Notes under the pieces: model-generated
Database searches by the model: none
Told to the model about the DNA's origin: nothing
What the model saw: only the letters and a program-made list of their open reading frames with translations
Assembly (NCBI RefSeq): GCF_030323265.1
Contig: NZ_CP104990.1
Location: forward strand, 712,997 to 776,996
Length of the DNA: 64,000 bases
From: Terrirhizobium terrae
GTDB lineage: Bacteria; Pseudomonadota; Alphaproteobacteria; Rhizobiales; Rhizobiaceae
Direction of reading: 5' to 3'
Part shown: in pieces, positions 55,069 through 64,000 of the stretch
Position numbering within the stretch: the stretch's first letter is position 1
Layout of the letters: each line of letters opens with the position of its first letter
Position numbers and translations under genes: made by a program

Positions 55069-56984
55069 ATGGACCAAGATGGGCGTTTCTCTGGTCGCCA
55101 GTCTGCCCCTTCCGTGCTTCCGGCCCATGACGCCGTTGCGTCAGTTCCGGCCGACTATTCGGGTATGTCGATAAGATCAAGACGACTTCTGGTTCTTGGT
55201 CTCAATGTCTTCACCGTGGCCGCGTTCGGTTATCTGGTCTGGCACGCATTGTCTCCACCGAGCGTGTTCAGCGCCGAAACCATCATGCTGGTCGGGTTTG
55301 TTTTAGCTACTCCCTGGACCGTGCTGGGTTTCTGGAATGCGGTGATTGGTGTTTTCCTGCTGCATGGCTTCGGCCAGCCGGCCAAAAGTGTCTATCCCTT
55401 TTATCGCGAGGGGCGGGGCATCAGCCCAAATCGCTCGCTTCCCAAACCGCCCTGACTTTCTTTCTGAGAAACGAGGACCCTGCTCCGATCTTCGCAAGGA
55501 TGGAAGCGGTATCCGCAAGTCTTCGCAGGACCGGCCTCGATCGTCATTTCCGCGTTTTCGTGCTGAGCGACACATCCGACATGCAGATCGCCCATGCAGA
55601 AGAGCGATGTTTCGAACTTTTCGCGAGAGCCGTGGAAGGAGCCGGTGGAAATCGGCCTGTCTATCGTCGGCGAACCATCAACGCTGGTTTCAAGGCTGGC
55701 AATATCGAAGATTTCCTGACGCAATATGCTCAGGATTACGATTTCTTCCTGCCACTGGACGCAGACAGCGTCATGGCTGGTGACGTGATAGTACGAATGG
55801 TAGCCTCGATGGAGAGGCATCCGGAGATCGGTATCCTCCAGAGCCTGGTCGTCGGCGTGCCGGCTGAAAGCGGCTTTGCCCGCATGTTCCAGTTTGGCAT
55901 GCGACACGGAATGCGTTCCTTCACCATGGGTTCGGCATGGTGGACCGCGGATTGCGGTGCTTATTGGGGGCACAACGCGTTGATACGCACCGGTGCATTC
56001 CTGGCTCATTGTCGCCTTCCGGTGCTGCCAGGCGGGCCGCCGCTCGGCGGCCATATCCTTAGCCACGACCAGCTCGAGGCGGCATTCATGCGGCGTGGCG
56101 GTTACGAGGTCAGGGTGCTGCCGATTGAAACGCGCAGCTTTGAGGCAAACCCGCCGACCCTTCTCGATTTTGCCAAACGCGATCTTCGATGGTGTCAGGG
56201 CAATATGCAGTACTGGCGCTTCCTGTTTGAGCCCGGCCTGAAGGCTATCAGCCGGTTTCAGGTGCTTCAGGCAATCCTGATGTACGTTGCGCCGGCGGCG
56301 TGGGTCGCCATGACGTTTGCGACCATCTGGAAGGGCATTACGTCAGGCTTTACTCCAGCAAATGTCGAACTCGGGTTCTGGTTATTCGTCTCGATCTTCT
56401 TTTTGTCGATTTCGCCGAAAATTGCGGGTGTTGTCGATGTAGTGCTCACCCGGGGAGCAATGAGGAACTATGGCGGGTCGCTGCGTTTCACCGCTTCTGC
56501 CATCGTTGAGATTATTGCTTCCATGCTGATGGCGCCAATCATTGCGGTCTATGTTTCCGTTTTTCTGGTCGGTCTCCTGCTTGGGCGATCCGTTGTCTGG
56601 AGTGGCCAGAACCGCGAACGCCTCGGCGTATCGTTTCGTTCGGCCGTAAAGGCGATGGCGGTACAGACACTGATAGGCGTTTCTCTCGCGTTTCTCATCT
56701 ACCGTTCGGGAGGCGCTATATCACTGCTGTGGGCATGGCCATTTGTTGGTGGGCTCTGCCTTGCAATTCCGTTTGCCATGTTCACTGCCGCGCCGATTTT
56801 CGGACGCTCCAGCACACGCCTGGGTCTATTCGCTATCCCTGAGGAACGTTTCCTGCCGCCCGTCTTGAGCCGTATTGTACCTGATGCCGCACGCCGCTGG
56901 CGACGTCTGGAACAGGGTGCTGGCCGATCTGCGCGGAGCGAGGATGAATTGTCCCGAAAGATCAGGGCGACAAGCCGAACCTAA
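55069..56984 (+). CDS. MdoH/OpgH-like membrane glucosyltransferase (one apparent frameshift)
   Basis: This GT2-family enzyme resembles MdoH (OpgH), which makes the beta-glucan backbone of osmoregulated periplasmic glucans. After two N-terminal helices come the catalytic segments FFLPLDADSVMAGD (metal DxD), GILQSLVVGVP, CGAYWGHNALIR, LSHDQLEAAFMRRGGYEV and the acceptor motif KRDLRWCQGNMQYWRF, then several C-terminal helices. The frame breaks near AAA 55444-55446: one extra base joins SLPKTALTFFLRNEDPAPIF. The start may be ATG 55069 or TTG 55030. About 638 residues, shorter than E. coli MdoH (847). No mdoG/opgG partner is nearby. The exact product is uncertain. Confidence 0.82.
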
Positions 56985-57093
56985 CGATCAAAACTCTTTT
57001 GCAGGGTCGTGAAGCCGTCATGTCCCATCCCATCGGGCACCTGGCGTAGCCAGATGAGAATTTTCATCGCGACGAATAAGATCTGGGCACAGG

Positions 57094-58107
57094 CTAGCCG
57101 CTGGCTCCGTCGACCAGCATCATGGGCCATAGCTGCCGAGGTACCGCACTATAGTGCTCCTGGTAGGCCGGCATGATCGAAAGGAGGCTTTCCGCCAGGC
57201 GAATGCCTAGGTCGTGAAGAGAGAGGCTGAACCCCGTCAATGCCGGCGAGAGAAACTGGGTATGCGGGCTATGGCGGCCGACAATGGCGATATCCTTGCC
57301 GGGCCGAAGCCCCGCTTCCTCCAGTCCCTTATAGAGCCCGGTCACGAGCGTTTCGTTGACCAGCGCGATCGCCGTCGGCCGCCTCGACTTTGCTGCTATC
57401 TCCTGGGCGACGGCGTAGCCACCTGTTTCACTCGGCTTTGCGCGGAAGACATACTCGTCAGGTAAGCTCAGTCCGTGGCGGGCAAGAACATCGCGGCAGC
57501 GTTCGACGAAGAGATAGCCCAGGTTCAAATCGCCATGCGGCCAGATCACGCCGATCTCCTTGTGTCCGGCCTGGACAAACCGCTCCATCGCAACCTCGGC
57601 CATTCCCTCGAAATCAAGGTCGATCCATGGCTGGCCGACATCCGTAAGGCTGCGTCCGAGCGAGATGAACGGGATTTTGTGCCGATCCAGCAGTTCAAAT
57701 CGCGCGTCATTTCGACGTGTTGCCGAGAGAATGACTGCATCGGCAAATCCTCTCGCTACGGTGCGCTGCAGATATGCGTCGGGATCCTCCGACGACGAGC
57801 AGAGAAGTGCGACGAGATCGAGATTGTGGCGCGCAAGCACGGTCTGCACGCCGTCGAAGACGCTCATGAAAAACGTGTCGCCCTGGCCGGTGATTTCCGG
57901 CCCGGTCTGCATCATGAAACCGATGACGCCGGTGGAGCCTTTGCGTAAAGAGCGGCCCGACTGGTTGGCCACATAACCCAGCTTTTCAGCCGCTTCCAAG
58001 ACACGCTGGCGGGTCTGTGGGTTTACATCCGCCTTGCCGTTCAACGCCCGCGACACGGTCCCGATCGATATGTCGAGATGGTCGGCCAGTTGGCGAATGC
58101 CTTTCAT
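57094..58107 (-). CDS. LacI-family transcriptional regulator
   Basis: The 337-residue protein has the LacI HTH and hinge (IRQLADHLDISIGTVSRALN, VNPQTRQRVLEAAEKLGYVAN) and a sugar-binding-protein-like effector domain (VIGFMMQTGPEITGQGDTFF; VILSATRRNDARFELL; ALVNETLVTGLYKGLEEAGL). It is divergent from a sugar dehydrogenase/ABC transporter operon, and a perfect CG-centred palindrome in the 130-bp gap is its likely operator. It probably represses both units until the sugar or a breakdown product binds. Confidence 0.95.
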   Translation of the reverse strand: MKGIRQLADHLDISIGTVSRALNGKADVNPQTRQRVLEAAEKLGYVANQSGRSLRKGSTGVIGFMMQTGPEITGQGDTFFMSVFDGVQTVLARHNLDLVALLCSSSEDPDAYLQRTVARGFADAVILSATRRNDARFELLDRHKIPFISLGRSLTDVGQPWIDLDFEGMAEVAMERFVQAGHKEIGVIWPHGDLNLGYLFVERCRDVLARHGLSLPDEYVFRAKPSETGGYAVAQEIAAKSRRPTAIALVNETLVTGLYKGLEEAGLRPGKDIAIVGRHSPHTQFLSPALTGFSLSLHDLGIRLAESLLSIMPAYQEHYSAVPRQLWPMMLVDGASG

Positions 58108-58146
58108 GATGTGATCCGTCTTTTATCCGTGCTTCCAGAAACAGTA

Positions 58147-58175
58147 TTGACAAAATACGGGACGTGTCCATAGTT
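58147..58175 (+). promoter_or_regulatory. Likely sigma-70 promoter of the sugar operon
   Basis: TTGACA (58147-58152) is a perfect -35 box. ATAGTT (58170-58175) lies 17 bp downstream as a fair -10 box. The LacI palindrome begins one base after it, so a bound repressor would block initiation. Confidence 0.6.
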
Positions 58176-58176
58176 T

Positions 58177-58192
58177 CCGTAAACGTTTACGG
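58177..58192. promoter_or_regulatory. LacI-family operator palindrome
   Basis: CCGTAAACGTTTACGG is a perfect 16-bp palindrome with central CG, the standard form for LacI/PurR/CcpA-type sites. It is placed between the regulator (start 58107) and the operon (start 58238), directly after the -10 box. Confidence 0.85.
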
Positions 58193-58237
58193 TCGCGATG
58201 GAGGTCGGGTTCGGAAACGTACTGTGGGAGGATGTTT

Positions 58238-59272
58238 GTGACATACAAGGTCGTTTTGTGTGGCTGCGGAGCCATGGCCAAGGGCTGGCTTCGTGCGGTT
58301 CAATCCATGCCGGATCTGAAGGCTGAGCTGCAGGTTGTCGGCCTGGTGGATCTCGATCGCGATACAGCCAAGGCTCTTGCCGATGAGTTCGAACTGAGCT
58401 CGGCGACGATCGGCACAGATCTCCGCGAAGTGCTCGAGCAGACGAAGGCGGATGTCGTGTTCGATGTGGTCATTCCCGCGGCACGCCATTCCGTGGTGAC
58501 GGCTGCGTTGGCCCATGGGTGCCATGTGCTGAGCGAAAAACCCATGGCGAATTCGATGGAGGAGGCGGCCGATCTCGTCCGCGCGGCCCGGGAAGCCGGG
58601 AAAATCCACTCCGTCGTACAGAACCGCCGCTTTATTTCCGGCGTGCGCCGCATGCGCCGTTTCGTCGAGAGCGGGACGATCGGGGAGATCACGGCAATTC
58701 ATTGCGACTTCTTCCTGGGGCCGCATTTCGGCGGCTTTCGCGAGCAGATGGACAATGTCCTGCTCTTGGATATGGCCATCCATACGTTCGATGCCGCACG
58801 TTTCGTCTCGGGCAAGAAGCCCCTTTCCGTCTACTGCCTCGAAGCCAACCCGAAGGGCTCCTGGTATGCGCATGGTGCCTCTGCCAATGCCACGTTCAGG
58901 CTCTCCGACGATGTCGTCTTCACCTATCGCGGTTCCTGGTGCGCAGAAGGTGAGCGGACGAGTTGGGAAAGCGTCTGGAGGATCGTTGGGACGCGCGGCA
59001 TGCTGACATGGGACGGCGAAGACACGTTCAAGGCCTCCGTCGCCGGCACGCAGGATGGCTTGCTGCGCGGCTTCACGCCGGTGGAAGTCCCGCCGCCGAC
59101 GCGGGAGGAGGAGACCCATGGCCATGCCAGCGTCATTGCCGACTTCCTGACCGCCATCCGCACCGGACGCGCGCCGGAAACGGCCGGCGAAGACAATATC
59201 AGAAGCCTCGCCATGGTTTTCGGCGCTATCGAGAGCGCCCGGTCCGGCCGACCCGTCGATCTTGCAGCATAG
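58238..59272 (+). CDS. Gfo/Idh/MocA-family NAD(P)-dependent dehydrogenase
   Basis: The 344-residue product has a Rossmann domain (VVLCGCGAMAKGWLRAV, then VVGLVDLDRDTAKALADEF) and the family's EKP motif (HVLSEKPMANSMEEAADLV). A substrate-domain sheet follows with DMAIHTFDAARFV, carrying the catalytic HxxxD-like pair. I choose GTG 58238 because GGGAGG at 58225-58230 is well spaced for it; the ATG at 58232 is too close to that site. It is the first gene of a LacI-controlled operon with an isomerase-like protein and an ABC importer, so it probably oxidises an imported inositol-, glycoside- or sugar-type compound. Confidence 0.9.
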   Translation: MTYKVVLCGCGAMAKGWLRAVQSMPDLKAELQVVGLVDLDRDTAKALADEFELSSATIGTDLREVLEQTKADVVFDVVIPAARHSVVTAALAHGCHVLSEKPMANSMEEAADLVRAAREAGKIHSVVQNRRFISGVRRMRRFVESGTIGEITAIHCDFFLGPHFGGFREQMDNVLLLDMAIHTFDAARFVSGKKPLSVYCLEANPKGSWYAHGASANATFRLSDDVVFTYRGSWCAEGERTSWESVWRIVGTRGMLTWDGEDTFKASVAGTQDGLLRGFTPVEVPPPTREEETHGHASVIADFLTAIRTGRAPETAGEDNIRSLAMVFGAIESARSGRPVDLAA

Positions 59273-59284
59273 GAAAAGAGACTG

Positions 59285-60190
59285 ATGAGCGAACAACACA
59301 CGCATTCCATCCGCGCCGGCACAATGGTGAGCGCCACCAAGGGACAGGCGGCCCAGCGGATAGCGCAGATCGCTGACATGGGGTTCGAGAGCTTCGAGCC
59401 GTTCTTCTGGCAGACGACGAATGGGCAGGATATTGCCGAGCTCGGAAAACGGTGTGTGGATGCAATCGGCGACAGGGATATCACCATGTCGACGATCGGC
59501 ATGTTCGGCAATCCGCTTGAGGAAACCGAGATCGACCTTCAGACCTTGCAGGGGTGGAAGGATTGCATCGACAACGCCCATCACTTCGGCGCCACTTGCG
59601 TGGCCGGGTTCACCGGGCGCGTAAGAAACAGGCCGCTCCCCGAAAGCCTTCCGCGGTACCGGGAAATCTGGAGCGAGCTTGCCAAGCGCGCGGCCGACAA
59701 GGGCGTGAAGATCGCCTTCGAAAACTGCGCCATGGACGGCAACTGGGCGACAGGCGACTGGAATATCGCTCATAACCCGGATGCCTGGGAGCTGATCTTC
59801 AACGAGACGCCGGATGACAATATCGGCCTCGAATGGGAACCCTGCCACCAGATGGTCTACCTGATCGATCCGCTGCCGCAGATCCGAAAGTGGGCGCACA
59901 AGATCTTCCATGTCCATGGCAAGGACGCGACCATCCGCTGGGACGTGATCCGCGAGCACGGCATCTTCGGAAAACACCCATTCGTCTTCATGCGTACGCC
60001 CGGTTTCGGCGACAGCAACTGGACGGACATTATCTCGGAGCTGCGCCTCGCCGGCTGGTCGGGCTCGATCGATATCGAAGGATGGCATGACCCGGTCTAT
60101 CGCGACGCGCTGGAGATGACCGGTCAGGTCCATGCGCTGAACCACCTGAAACAGGCGCGCGGCGGCAGTTTCGTCGTCGACCCGTCCTAG
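59285..60190 (+). CDS. Sugar phosphate isomerase/epimerase family protein (xylose isomerase-like TIM barrel)
   Basis: This is a 301-residue TIM barrel of the AP-endonuclease-2/xylose isomerase-like superfamily. Metal ligands are visible in KIAFENCAM, LEWEPCHQMVYL, IFHVHGKDATI and GSIDIEGWHDP. Members interconvert or dehydrate sugars, including 3-keto sugars produced by Gfo/Idh partners. It starts 13 bp after the dehydrogenase gene. The pairing of a Gfo/Idh enzyme with this type suggests successive steps on one sugar; the substrate is unknown. Confidence 0.88.
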   Translation: MSEQHTHSIRAGTMVSATKGQAAQRIAQIADMGFESFEPFFWQTTNGQDIAELGKRCVDAIGDRDITMSTIGMFGNPLEETEIDLQTLQGWKDCIDNAHHFGATCVAGFTGRVRNRPLPESLPRYREIWSELAKRAADKGVKIAFENCAMDGNWATGDWNIAHNPDAWELIFNETPDDNIGLEWEPCHQMVYLIDPLPQIRKWAHKIFHVHGKDATIRWDVIREHGIFGKHPFVFMRTPGFGDSNWTDIISELRLAGWSGSIDIEGWHDPVYRDALEMTGQVHALNHLKQARGGSFVVDPS

Positions 60191-60267
60191 TGGAAATGCT
60201 TGCCGACGGCGTGAGGAGGTCTGCGGTCGGCGAGGTGACGTGAGGATAACCTAGAAGGAGGAGAACC

Positions 60268-61499
60268 ATGGGTATCCGAAAGCATTCGATTGCCATTGCT
60301 CTGGCCATGACATGTGCCTCGGTTGTCGGTTTCGACGCGAAGGCGGAAGACGTGACGCTGACCGTCTGGTCGCTGGACCGGGACATTCAGCCCGCACCCA
60401 ACCTGATCAAGGAATTCAACGCTCAGAACAACGGGATCAAGATCGAGTACCGGCAGATCCAGTTCGACGATGTCGTGAGCGAGGCGATGAGAGCCTATTC
60501 GACCGGCAAGGCTCCCGACATTATCGCCATCGACAATCCCAACCATGCGATGTTCGCCTCTCGCGGCGCGTTCCTTGACCTGACCGACATGATTGAGACG
60601 TCAACGGTCATAAAGCCGGAGAACTATTTTCCGGGGCCGTTGAAGTCCGCCACATGGGACGAAAAGTATTTCGGCGTGCCGAAGGCGACCAACACGATTG
60701 CGCTCTATTACAACAAGGATCTGTTCAAGGCGGCCGGGCTCGATCCAGAAAAGCCGCCGCAGACCTGGGACGAGCTCGTCGAGACGGCGAAAAAGCTCAA
60801 TGATCCTTCGAAGAACGTTTACGGCATCACGTTCTGTGCCAAGGCCAACGAGGAGGGGACGTTCCAGTTTCTTCCCTGGGCGCAGATGGGGGCGCGACCT
60901 ATAAGGCCATCAATGGTGATGGAGCCGTCCGTGCTCTGACCATCTGGAAGCAGTTGCTCGATGAGAAACTCACCTCTCCCGATACGCTGACACGCAGCCA
61001 GTGGGATTCGACGGCGACGTTCAACGCCGGCAATGCCGCGATGGCCATTTCCGGTCCGTGGGAGATCGACCGCATGCTCGCCGATGCCAAGTTCGATTGG
61101 GGCACGGCCCTGCTGCCGGTCCCGCAGGAGGGCGCGCAGCGGTCCTCGGCGATGGGCGACTATAACTGGGCGATCTTTTCCAGCACCGAGCATCCGGAAG
61201 AGGCGTTCAAGGCTCTGGAGTTCTTCGCGTCCAAGGACGCCACCATGTACAAGGACTTCGGCCAGCTTCCCGCGCGCTCGGATCTTCCCGTGCCGCCGAC
61301 AGGCAATGCAACAAAGGATGCGGCGCTCGCGACCTTCCTCGAACAGATGAAATACGCCCAGCCTCGCGGCCCGTCTCCTGATTGGCCGAAGATCTCCAAG
61401 GCGATCCAGGATGCGATCCAGGCAGCACTTACCGGCCAAATGGAGCCGAAGGCGGCGCTCGATCAGGCGGCGGAAAAGATCAAGTCCATCGAGGGCTGA
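60268..61499 (+). CDS. Sugar ABC transporter substrate-binding protein (one apparent frameshift)
   Basis: This is a family-1 extracellular solute-binding protein for a sugar. ATG 60268 follows AGAAGGAGGAG. It has a signal peptide ([21 protein letters not shown]), then [37 protein letters not shown] and [18 protein letters not shown]. The frame breaks at G5 60888-60892; one more G joins [20 protein letters not shown] to [16 protein letters not shown] and FNAG-type sequence downstream. Repaired length is about 410 residues, standard for the family. It is followed by a hairpin and then two permease genes. Substrate is likely an oligosaccharide or glycoside, by analogy with this class only. Confidence 0.9.
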
Positions 61500-61506
61500 T
61501 CCGCCC

Positions 61507-61538
61507 GGCTATCCGCCCTCGGTTCGTGGCGGATAGCC
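61507..61538. other. Hairpin between binding-protein and permease genes
   Basis: GGCTATCCGCC (61507-61517) and GGCGGATAGCC (61528-61538) form a perfect 11-bp stem with a 10-nt loop, 7 bp after the binding-protein stop. Such stems usually let the binding protein be made in excess over the permeases. Confidence 0.7.
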
Positions 61539-61627
61539 ATATCTCGCTTCCTCCCGGACGGGACTGCTCGGCGCATTGGCCCAGGGCCGATGTGTCGGGC
61601 GGTTCCGAGCGATGACAAGAGGTTCTG

Positions 61628-62530
61628 ATGAGACGAATGATTTCCAGCGTAAGGGACGGCCGCGGTTTTGATCTGATGCTTGTCGGCGTGCCGTTCGCCT
61701 TTCTGTTCGCGCTGGCCGGCCTGCCGTTGATCTACAACATCCTGATGAGCTTTCAGGAGGTCGACATGTTCAGCCTCGGGAGCTTCATCCGGCCGTTTGT
61801 CGGCTTCGACAATTATGCGGCCCTGTTCCGCCAGCCGGAGACCTGGCCGATCCTGACGAATACGCTGGTCTTCGTCGTCGGCTCGATCGCAGGCCAGTTC
61901 GCGATCGGCTTCGGCCTGGCTCTGTTCTTCTGGACGAGTTTTCCCGGCGCGACCTGGTTGCGGGGGCTTTTCCTCGTCTCCTGGGTCATGCCCGGCCTCG
62001 TCGTCGGCGCAATCTGGAACTGGATCTTGTCCGGCGATTTCGGCGTCCTGAACTTCTTCCTGCGTGAAAGCGGCCTGGTCGACGCCAACATCTTCTGGCG
62101 CTCGGATCCGAACTTTTCTCTCTGGGCCGTGATCATCGCCAATATCTGGCTCGGGACATCCTTCAACATGATCCTTCTTTCCGTCGGGCTCTCGGCCATT
62201 CCCGGCGATCTTTATGAGGCGGCGGAAATGGACGGCGCCAATGCCTGGCAGAGGTTCTGGACGATCACACTGCCGATGATGCGTTCTACCATTGGTGCGA
62301 TCATCGCGCTCGGCCTCATCTTCACCCTGCAGCAGTTCGACCTCTTCGCGGCCATTACCGACGGTGGGCCGAACAATTCGTCCAACGTTGCGCAATACTG
62401 GGCCTGGGACCTGTCCTTCCGCCAGTACGACTTCGGCAGGGGAGCAACCATTTCGGTGATCATGACGGTGTTCGTGATGTTTGCGGCCCTGGTCTATGTG
62501 CGCTCTACCCGTCATGAGGTGCGCGGATGA
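61628..62530 (+). CDS. Sugar ABC transporter permease (MalF/UgpA type)
   Basis: The 300-residue membrane protein has six predicted helices and the family docking motif EAAEMDGANAWQRFWTITLPM. The first helix is FDLMLVGVPFAFLFALAGLP. It belongs to the CUT1 sugar importer family. It follows the binding-protein gene after a hairpin and overlaps the second permease gene by 4 bp (ATGA), so both are made together. Confidence 0.94.
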   Translation: MRRMISSVRDGRGFDLMLVGVPFAFLFALAGLPLIYNILMSFQEVDMFSLGSFIRPFVGFDNYAALFRQPETWPILTNTLVFVVGSIAGQFAIGFGLALFFWTSFPGATWLRGLFLVSWVMPGLVVGAIWNWILSGDFGVLNFFLRESGLVDANIFWRSDPNFSLWAVIIANIWLGTSFNMILLSVGLSAIPGDLYEAAEMDGANAWQRFWTITLPMMRSTIGAIIALGLIFTLQQFDLFAAITDGGPNNSSNVAQYWAWDLSFRQYDFGRGATISVIMTVFVMFAALVYVRSTRHEVRG

Positions 62531-63353
62531 GCGAGACCGCCCGCAATCGACTGATGCTCGCGATCGCCCTCGTCATGGCGGCGATCTATCTGTTCCCCTC
62601 TACTGGATGTACGTGACGGCGCTCAAGGGCGGCTCGGAAATGTTCGCCAATCCTCCGAGTTTCTGGCCCTCCTCGGCTCAATGGGAAACATTCGCCTATG
62701 TATGGGAAAGCCGGAACATGGGCCGCTATCTCTGGAACTCGGCGTTTATCGCCTTTGGCTCCGTGGCCTTGATTGCTGTTCTCGGCACCGGCTGCGCCTA
62801 TGTCCTGGCGCGCTATCGCAATGTCTGGGTGGATATCGGTCTGTTTTTGATCCTCATGCTGCAGGTGCTGCCGGCATCACTGATGGTCACGCCGATCTTT
62901 GTCGGCTTTACCCAGGTCGGGCTGCTCGATTATCCGCGTCTCGCAGTCATCCTCGCGATCGCCGCCAAGAGCATGCCGTTCTTCGTCGTATTGGTGCGGG
63001 CCACCTTCATGGCGGTACCGATGGAACTGGAAGAGGCGGCGCTCGTCGACGGGAATTCCCGTATCGGCGCCTTCTTCAATATCGTCCTGCCGCTTGCCCG
63101 CAACGGCATCCTGGTCAGCGCAATCCTGATTTTCATGCAGGCTTTTGGCGAGTTCGTCTATTCGAAGTCGATGATCCAGGATGTCAGCCTGCAACCCGCA
63201 AGTGTCGGCCTGAACTCGTTCATGGGGCCGAACACCAGCGAATGGAATAAGATCATGGCCTACGCCACAATGTATGTGACGCCGATTCTTGCAATCTTCG
63301 TGCTCCTGCAGCGCCGCATTGTCTCCGGTCTCACATCGGGAGCCCTCAAATGA
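62527..63353 (+). CDS. Sugar ABC transporter permease (MalG/UgpE type; one apparent frameshift)
   Basis: This second permease of the CUT1 importer starts at ATG 62527, overlapping the previous stop. The first 24 residues ([20 protein letters not shown]) are in one frame. One additional C in the C4 run 62595-62598 joins [20 protein letters not shown], the typical MalG start of the TM1/periplasmic segment. The docking motif is [22 protein letters not shown]. Repaired length is about 275 residues, normal. It overlaps the ATPase gene by 4 bp. Confidence 0.9.
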
Positions 63354-64000
63354 CCCAGCAAATCGAGCTTTCCGGCGTCAACAAATATTACGGCGCCTAT
63401 CACGCCTTGAAGAATATCGATCTTTCCATTCGCAAGGGCATGTTCGTCGCGCTTGTCGGCCCTTCGGGCTGCGGGAAATCGACGCTGCTGCGATCGCTTG
63501 CGGGGCTCGAAACCATATCCGGAGGCGACCTCGTGATCGCCGGCGAGCGGATGAATGATGTGCCGCCCAGAAAGCGCGATCTCGCCATGGTATTCCAGTC
63601 CTATGCGCTCTATCCCCATATGACCGTGGAACAGAACCTGACCTATAGCCTGAGAATAAAGGGTGTGAAGAAGGCGGAGGCACGAAAGGCGGCCGAGGAA
63701 GTCGCCGCCATTACCGGCCTGTCCGACCTGCTGCATCGTTACCCGAGGGAGCTTTCCGGCGGCCAGCGCCAGCGCGTGGCGATGAGCCGCGCGATCATAC
63801 GCCATCCCAAGGCGTTCCTGTTCGATGAGCCGCTTTCCAACCTGGATGCCGCGTTGCGTGTTCACATGCGCAAGGAAATCAGGGCGCTTCACGACAGGCT
63901 GGGGGCGACATCCGTTTATGTAACCCACGACCAGGTCGAGGCGATGACAATGGCTGATCATGTCGTCGTCATGCGCAGCGGCGTCATCGAGCAGCAGGGC
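63350..64000 (+). CDS. Sugar ABC transporter ATP-binding protein (MalK/UgpC type, partial)
   Basis: The gene runs off the right edge after 217 codons. It shows Walker [11 protein letters not shown]-loop [14 protein letters not shown], signature [15 protein letters not shown], Walker [16 protein letters not shown] and H-loop [10 protein letters not shown], so it is the ATPase of the CUT1 importer encoded upstream. The C-terminal OB-fold regulatory domain is beyond the window. The start ATG overlaps the permease stop. Confidence 0.94.
   Translation, partial: MTQQIELSGVNKYYGAYHALKNIDLSIRKGMFVALVGPSGCGKSTLLRSLAGLETISGGDLVIAGERMNDVPPRKRDLAMVFQSYALYPHMTVEQNLTYSLRIKGVKKAEARKAAEEVAAITGLSDLLHRYPRELSGGQRQRVAMSRAIIRHPKAFLFDEPLSNLDAALRVHMRKEIRALHDRLGATSVYVTHDQVEAMTMADHVVVMRSGVIEQQG

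Noticed and set aside
58187..60145. A 652-codon minus-strand frame opposite the dehydrogenase and isomerase-like genes
   Set aside because: It runs across two real genes and their promoter and shows no domain; codon-driven shadow.
1..64000. CRISPR arrays, insertion sequences, phage genes, rRNA
   Set aside because: I saw no regularly spaced repeats, no transposase or integrase motifs, no phage structural genes and no rRNA; tRNA-Sec is the only tRNA I recognise.

Overview
The window looks like part of a genome from the family Rhizobiaceae (Alphaproteobacteria). GC content is high and rhizobial-type dctA, dctB and dctD genes are present, with dctA divergent and under a near-consensus sigma-54 promoter. 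A RIME1-type intergenic mosaic element lies at 37542-37645 and an ATCTCCC/GGGAGAT palindrome at 30617-30639. Gene content is mixed: accessory transport and catabolism cassettes plus one large functional locus. I cannot tell from sequence alone whether this is chromosome, chromid or megaplasmid.

Layout. 0-8 kb: a sugar-acid cassette (L-idonate 5-dehydrogenase-like enzyme, TRAP transporter, two GntR regulators, an Ldh-family oxidoreductase with a broken frame, an enolase-superfamily dehydratase). 8-12.6 kb: dctA divergent from dctBD. 12.8-15.3 kb: an FtsK-type DNA translocase without visible membrane segments. 15.3-19.1 kb: an osmoprotectant ABC transporter of the YehWXYZ/OsmF type. 19.4-33.4 kb: a complete selenocysteine locus (fdoG with in-frame UGA and SECIS, fdoH, fdoI, fdhE, selA, a Sel1-repeat gene, selB, two small ORFs, tRNA-Sec, a small gene, a Tat-type transglutaminase-like protein, a small secreted protein, selD). 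33.5-36.3 kb: flavin reductase, sorbitol dehydrogenase, AraC regulator. 36.4-43.7 kb: agmatinase-type ureohydrolase, polysaccharide-deacetylase-family enzyme, polar amino acid ABC transporter, argininosuccinate-lyase-like gene and divergent LysR regulator. 43.9-52.4 kb: RND efflux adaptor and pump, a membrane methyltransferase, and a two-component system whose two genes flank a MipA/OmpV porin gene. 52.6-57 kb: Prc protease and an MdoH-like glucosyltransferase. 57-64 kb: LacI regulator, Gfo/Idh/MocA dehydrogenase, xylose-isomerase-like protein and a sugar ABC transporter running off the right edge.

The central system is self-contained for selenocysteine. SelD makes selenophosphate, SelA converts seryl-tRNA(Sec) to selenocysteyl-tRNA(Sec), and SelB delivers it to the UGA at 19993 with the hairpin just downstream. 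The product is the catalytic subunit of a periplasm-facing, membrane-bound formate dehydrogenase. Several genes of unknown function are embedded in this locus and are the best candidates for something undescribed.

Caution on frames: nine genes otherwise intact by homology contain 13 positions where one base appears to be missing, mostly in short homopolymers, and the Ldh gene has two shifts of the opposite sign. I read the 13 as probable sequencing or assembly errors, not gene decay. The coordinates of those genes span all the pieces.
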